Part shown: positions 6,001 to 6,005 of the stretch, one piece after another | How the letters are laid out: each line of letters begins with the position of its first letter | Position numbering within the stretch: position 1 is the stretch's first letter | NCBI GenBank assembly: GCA_029932715.1 | Contig: JAOZPO010000091.1 | Coordinates: 1 to 6,005 of the forward strand | Length of the DNA stretch: 6,005 nucleotides | Direction: 5' to 3' | Source of the DNA: Halobacteria archaeon | GTDB taxonomy: Archaea > Halobacteriota > Syntropharchaeia > Alkanophagales > Methanospirareceae | Notes under the pieces: generated by a model | The model's input: only the letters and a program-made list of their open reading frames with translations | What the model was told of the DNA's origin: nothing | The model's database searches: none | Program-made: the position numbers and the translations under genes

Positions 6001-6005
6001 TTTGA
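8..6005 (+). CDS. giant secreted CARDB-repeat surface protein with CUB-like insertions (3' end outside window)
   Basis: The frame is open from ATG at 8 to the window edge: at least 1,999 residues, no stop and no frameshift. Residues 1-29 look like a Sec signal peptide, 30-85 are a Pro/Thr spacer, 86-168 an archaeal Ig-like domain, and 173-1994 eleven CARDB-type beta-sandwich repeats, with a twelfth starting at 1996. The repeat hallmarks are a PDL/ADL/TDL-x-V start, an N-[ILQ]-G turn, a T-x-x-W strand, and a DPE...NE(T/S)NN end. Six repeats carry a nested domain that is CUB-like in most cases. About 90 N-x-S/T sequons suggest heavy archaeal N-glycosylation. CARDB domains are known from prokaryotic extracellular and adhesion-related proteins; a role as surface stalk, adhesin or matrix protein is inference. 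This ATG is chosen because it directly precedes a good signal peptide; the two codons before it (GTA, TTT) are not starts. No catalytic motif is seen. The C-terminal anchor (for example PGF-CTERM or a transmembrane helix) would lie beyond the window. I know no gene symbol. Confidence 0.93.
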   Translation, partial: MNALKGRIISIALILSVLLSFSLPIPSSAPAPTPCPTPAPISTPVPTLTPTPIVTPTLTPSPTPSRDNTSIPTSTPTQTLSHAAPAITLYAPSSPVHDTEGEAKTFNITTDRPVNVSWLLNSTEVYNQSNVTESIYMNTSAKTGTWNVIAIASNENGTDIQTLNASNTNQTTDLAVTGIELETGCGASGQPCYRYAGYALNVTATIANLGVANASIFAVKFRDDDSIFNETEVSHLQAGSSCIVTASWDLSDVRIGDHTITVEVEPSDSNLTNNINTLEGVRIANPWEINMTLPAAKEGDKVAVNVSIRNKGLLSANLALNFSCLDSYGNKILFDTKPLHVHGNSTNYTAATWDARPLFIGPPDNISTTRTIVVEVTKEDLRTTKEIEVAVSKNLYITDVDINPLDYTGNNKTTINETANVVVITIRNSDNATANATLWLYEANTTAHEIGYSSNPELLPISYPGALNMGLRFFDKIAYYEAGPGCWYALYDMNDIMIMNESRSSSTKKSIEQKDIWSRWGTGDTLTLKYFRIEATVKSAALLNTMPVTVNASETKKVTLSYDSSEPGVHTLWLVLSNGNNVSKTVGGTDLAVNLSVAETVLDGDLLNITARINNLGYINATNFTVKFYNDSLIFYEENISHLSGVEYHDNSTTIYATWNATTWNAGKGEDAFTHTIQVEIDPCDNIDNNASNNAEERLVRVYKDFAVTRLNITPDLSIGKLVAINSTIIYLGNRSSNANVCFYVKKANDIKKFISSTFIGFNASGVYDWTTKFDNHTNFTARVTKVTANWTVDVSGNCTISVELVPEWDVNSTNNVMSITREITAPDFALEQHMRIEPESPISGTTANISVTARNTGGLARATNISFYDHSRNPMDYYRSMFMNPTEYGAKTTAIVNNNNGTVAMRLYLEFTSYGDYLRLYDTKGRLMATYNASFSGWTPWIPGNEIYQEMEKPEGSSSSIEVTVYKYDYLLPEDELNSMPVDIYPGDVWNVTTAWHASPAGGHRIVAIIDPEDAIPEINETNNVQMDLTLVQGPDLIVSDIKLLNVTDGTELNAANISADEGVNITANISNIGVLPAYKFDVSFYMNELCIGTISITNLTQNESTYVSTHWHAEVGNYTVVTTVDSGNEIIETNETNNSAEIGAKVLGADLTVNISFNTAANRDSVTATVNATVTNQGVLPASNFDSFLFFGQYKDERGHELIPGYYGADDVYTIRNWENRSYAGANCICVHVNATWHLEKGEKVYRVNKGDIRIYNGEEVVAEPTEPCCIPVMSDTVNVSVLHGEGQGVELLFYPGDITTEQQSLDVDEKIGFSLVESASKGIYMACSQADTEGVVPEHEERNNQRVKQLKVLPDFIVSNISISANDTGLNETNESNTVFINASITNSGLITGISAVDVSAVHDWIDLSPRFELTPYGYPYGYGYVITHPGADAIKIHFKSLNITTKNAPDIETRGFVYIRDKTGKLVEMWQQDRRGPANSSWITGDTAYVYAPTKCGDSTESNVVIDKYQCMNRIANVSGLELRAEETKNYTVVWTPANAGPHVIQMVIDPEDKEAEMNESNNDLNNSFYVLPHADPAVVNITFYPLPPVPKNVPVTVSAHIFNHGNRTANFSVDLWALKDENYNYDTAHPTDDFNATIVTYPEANWTGVQFAHIGLDEGSITRRMKVEDLNKNTSAYFHSFKGENIAVWAKGNRTIIELLPFNSVHYNDHETTEADGGRRVWGCSINKVLHKICLNHTAVSLGQGNSTNVTGILPLMRAGNGSVGYRIYAVVDMDNVLYEQTENNNELVKVLNARIPDLTVSNITCDGPPKAEIKNIGHEKADNVTVRFIRDADESNDDQLPLEEVNPIPHRIQRKDAKVMRVHFEKLRMNRNEEGSLVIRGTSESEVKYNKTRDGFWSSWINVESEIDTITPSVSLILNNGRYKVDRYEYGWDEPPGTAKPYEIGAKATRLVDVPFTVENEIYNLTVFADPENRVEESNEGNNEEKKKMGPDL
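95..262 (+). other. Pro/Thr-rich spacer, residues 30-85
   Basis: Directly after the predicted cleavage site, Pro alternates with Thr, Ser or Ala: 17 Pro and 15 Thr in residues 29-85. It is low-complexity (TPTP, TPSPTP patterns), presumably extended and disordered, and a plausible O-glycosylation site. It would keep the folded domains away from the mature N-terminus. C35 inside it is odd for such a linker; it may be free, pair with another chain, or mean nothing. The coding DNA shows loose ACNCC(A/T) repetition, explained by the codons and not a separate repeat element. Confidence 0.85.
263..511 (+). other. archaeal Ig-like domain, residues 86-168
   Basis: A single beta-rich domain lies before the CARDB array. 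Recognisable pieces are SPVHD at 94-98, TEGE at 99-102, FNIT at 106-109, VNVSW at 114-118, LLNSTEV at 119-125, NTSAKTGTWNV at 138-148, and SNENGT at 153-158. This layout (a D-x-EG turn, FNIT, VNVSW, an N-G/S-T-E-V hairpin, NTSA...GxWNV, NxNGT) recurs in many Methanosarcina and ANME surface or secreted proteins as a standalone Ig/PKD-like module; I recognise the pattern from memory and cannot give a family accession. It has several sequons. A structural or adhesive role is inferred. Confidence 0.65.
524..856 (+). repeat. CARDB unit 1, residues 173-283 (short form)
   Basis: Starts with DLAVTGIEL (173-181) and has NVTATIANLG (201-210), the strand IFAVKF (236-241 region), TASW (246-249 region), and the ending EVEPSDSNLTNN, a variant of the DPE...NETNN terminus. 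At 111 residues it is a normal-size CARDB with no insertion. C185 and C192 in the first loop could form a local disulfide across a seven-residue gap; C242 is a third Cys. Confidence 0.8.
860..1189 (+). repeat. CARDB-like unit 2, residues 285-394 (divergent, short)
   Basis: A degenerate repeat. It begins NPWEINMTL in place of PDLxV, but keeps the core strand VAVNVSIRNKG, the A-x-x-ALNFSC strand, the TAATWDA tryptophan strand, and the final IVVEV strand. The NE(T/S)NN ending is replaced by KEDLRTTKEIEVAV, so the usual Asn-rich turn is lost. The length of 110 residues matches other uninserted units. Assignment rests on position, spacing and the W strand more than on residue identity. Confidence 0.6.
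1190..1771 (+). repeat. CARDB unit 3 with CUB-like insertion, residues 395-588
   Basis: Starts LYITDVDINP and has ETANVVVITIRNSDNATANATLW-type core strands. An extra domain then occupies about residues 465-536 (nt 1400-1615), with YPGALNMGLRFF, a WYALYDMND hairpin (487-495), IWSRWGTGDT (516-525), and LTLKYF. The CARDB fold resumes with MPVTVNASETKKVTLSYDSSEPGVHTLWLV across about residues 547-575. The insertion shows the same order of elements as those in units 6, 9 and 11. The closing D-K-Y strand of the CUB-like pattern is not clear here, and the Asn-rich end is reduced to LSNGNN. Confidence 0.65.
1772..2119 (+). repeat. CARDB unit 4, residues 589-704 (short form)
   Basis: A well-preserved repeat: TDLAVNLSV start, LLNITARINNLG core, FTVKFYND strand, YATWNATTW strand (slightly extended, with two Trp), and IQVEIDPCDNIDNNASNN ending. 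At 116 residues there is no insertion. C684 in the DPxD turn has no obvious partner within the unit. Confidence 0.85.
2120..2482 (+). repeat. CARDB unit 5, residues 705-825 (short form)
   Basis: Starts DFAVTRLNI and has LVAINSTIIYLGN, the strand NVCFYVKK (741-748), a charged middle, VTANWTVD as the Trp strand, and CTISVELVPEWDVNSTNN at the end. At 121 residues it is slightly longer than units 1, 2 and 4, through a loop of about 10 residues around FNASGVYDW. C742 and C799 lie on strands that could face each other in the sandwich and might pair. Confidence 0.78.
2486..3109 (+). repeat. CARDB unit 6 with best-preserved CUB-like insertion, residues 827-1034
   Basis: The CARDB halves are PDFALEQHMRI...ANISVTARNTGG...ATNISFY and, later, MPVDIYPGDVWNVTTAWHA...HRIVAIIDPED...EINETNN. 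The insertion at about 895-972 (nt 2690-2923) is the most CUB-like of the six: AMRLYLEF (905-912), GDYLRLYDTKG (916-926), which resembles the Y-D-x-L-x-I-x-D-G core of CUB domains, GWTPWIPGNE (938-947), and the closing VTVYKYDY. D917 and D923 are candidates for the acidic residues that bind Ca2+ in many CUB domains, but this is not shown. Confidence 0.75.
3113..3457 (+). repeat. CARDB unit 7, residues 1036-1150 (short, canonical)
   Basis: The most textbook CARDB unit of the window: PDLIVSDIKLLN start, VNITANISNIGVLPA core, FDVSFYMNE strand, STHWHAEVGNYTVVTTVD, and EIIETNETNN terminus. It makes a good internal reference for placing the insertions in its neighbours, because the FDVSFY strand is followed after a short link by the T-H-W strand with nothing between. 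Confidence 0.9.
3458..4075 (+). repeat. CARDB unit 8 with Cys-rich insertion, residues 1151-1356
   Basis: The CARDB part begins ADLTVNISF and has VNATVTNQGVLPASNF. The insertion core lies at about 1225-1295 (nt 3680-3892), preceded by a Gly/Tyr-rich lead with PGYYGADD. The core contains ANCICVHVNATW (1228-1239), equivalent to the R-V-H-F strand of other insertions, GDIRIYNGEEVV (1253-1264) as the hairpin, and EPCCIPVMSDTVNV. Four Cys (1230, 1232, 1271, 1272) are clustered only here. The Trp of the W-[IV]-x-G-D motif is missing. CARDB resumes at YPGD (1297-1300) and ends EHEERNN, a weakened terminus. Confidence 0.65.
4076..4738 (+). repeat. CARDB unit 9 with CUB-like insertion, residues 1357-1577
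   Basis: Starts PDFIVSNISI, has FINASITNSGLITG, and ends VIQMVIDPEDKEAEMNESNN. The inserted domain at about 1433-1518 (nt 4304-4561) reads ADAIKIHFKSL (1435-1445), GFVYIRDKTGKLVEMW (1459-1474), SSWITGDTAYVY (1484-1495), and VVIDKYQC (1508-1515), giving every element of the shared pattern. C1500 and C1515 bracket the last strand and probably form a disulfide. A Tyr/Gly/Pro tract lies just before the insertion. The Trp strand after it is TVVWTPANAG. Confidence 0.78.
4262..4291 (+). repeat. short tandem repeat coding a Tyr-Gly-Pro tract
   Basis: Two 12-base copies (CCGTACGG, one variable base, TAT) plus a shortened third piece GGATAC encode PYGYPYGYGY at residues 1419-1428. The tract sits at the junction between the CARDB half and the CUB-like insertion of unit 9. 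It looks like a small slippage-type expansion in a linker and could act as an aromatic flexible hinge. No similar tract occurs at the other insertion junctions, though PGYYG (1208-1212 region) in unit 8 is faintly similar. Confidence 0.8.
4742..5407 (+). repeat. CARDB unit 10 with divergent insertion, residues 1579-1800
   Basis: The outer CARDB parts are ADPAVVNITF, VPVTVSAHIFNHGNRTANFSVDLW and, far downstream, STNVTGILPLMRAGNGSVGYRIYAVVDMDN with the ending EQTENNN. Between them, about 1649-1712 (nt 4952-5143) holds ANWTGVQFAHIGLDEG, RMKVEDLNK, FHSFKGENIAVW, and TIIELLPF. The order resembles the CUB-like insertions, with SFKGEN in place of SWITGD, but the match is weak. A further segment (1713-1745) with C1729 and C1739 is not seen in other units. 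This is the longest unit, 222 residues. Confidence 0.6.
5411..5989 (+). repeat. CARDB unit 11 with CUB-like insertion, residues 1802-1994
   Basis: Starts PDLTVSNITC; the second strand is shortened to PPKAEIKNIG, so the first loop is nearly absent. The insertion at about 1861-1936 (nt 5588-5815) has AKVMRVHFEKL (1863-1873), GSLVIRGTSE, GFWSSWINVESEI (1901-1913), VSLIL, and RYKVDRYEY (1928-1936), a clear CUB-like closing strand. The end is YNLTVFADPENRVEESNEGNN. The unit is richer in Glu, Lys and Arg and has only four sequons, fewer per residue than the rest of the protein. Confidence 0.75.
5993..6005 (+). repeat. start of CARDB unit 12 (cut by window edge)
   Basis: The last four complete codons, Gly-Pro-Asp-Leu (residues 1996-1999), match the opening of units 7 and 11 (PDLxV) and follow directly on the Asn-rich end of unit 11. 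The array therefore continues beyond the window. A single base of the next codon is present. Confidence 0.75.

Overview
The window is almost entirely one very large open reading frame on the + strand. It starts with ATG at position 8 and reads without a stop to the last base (1,999 complete codons plus one base). Neither the stop codon nor the promoter lies in the window. I translated the frame from end to end and found no frameshift. The product is a secreted or surface-anchored archaeal giant protein. It has a Sec-type signal peptide, a Pro/Thr-rich spacer, one Ig-like domain of a kind common in archaeal surface proteins, and then eleven consecutive CARDB-type (APHP/COG1572-like) beta-sandwich repeats. 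A twelfth begins at the right edge with Gly-Pro-Asp-Leu.

Organism: most likely a methanogen-related archaeon, with a member of the ANME-1/'Methanophagales' or Syntrophoarchaea group as my best guess. The reasons are the CARDB array with Asn-Glu-Thr-Asn-Asn ends, the PT-rich spacer directly after the signal peptide, the Ig-like domain with an FNIT...VNVSW core, about 90 N-glycosylation sequons, heavy use of ATA for Ile and AGA/AGG for Arg, and a medium GC content. This assignment is inference from protein style; no phylogenetic marker is present.

Layout: 1-7, tail of a leader with a possible partial Shine-Dalgarno sequence; 8-94, signal peptide; 95-262, Pro/Thr linker; 263-511, Ig-like domain; 524-5989, eleven CARDB units; 5993-6005, start of the next unit. 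The units fall in two size classes. Units 1, 2, 4, 5 and 7 are about 110-121 residues, the normal size for the family. Units 3, 6, 8, 9, 10 and 11 are about 193-222 residues, because each carries an extra domain of about 65-90 residues in the same place, after the strand that follows the N-x-G turn and before the strand leading to the DPE...NE(T/S)NN end. Most of these insertions share a CUB-like pattern: a hydrophobic R/K-[VIL]-[HY]-[FL] strand, a V/L-x-[IL]-[RY]-D-x-x-G hairpin, a W-x-x-W-[IV]-x-G-[DN] motif, and a closing [VI]-D-[KR]-Y strand. The nested CARDB-with-CUB-insert architecture is the most interesting point in the window.

Biological role: probably a long glycosylated stalk or adhesin on the cell surface that displays CUB-like modules for binding (glycan, protein or Ca2+). 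No enzymatic motif, c-type heme motif, dockerin or cohesin is visible. All minus-strand reading frames are judged to be antisense shadows of this gene.
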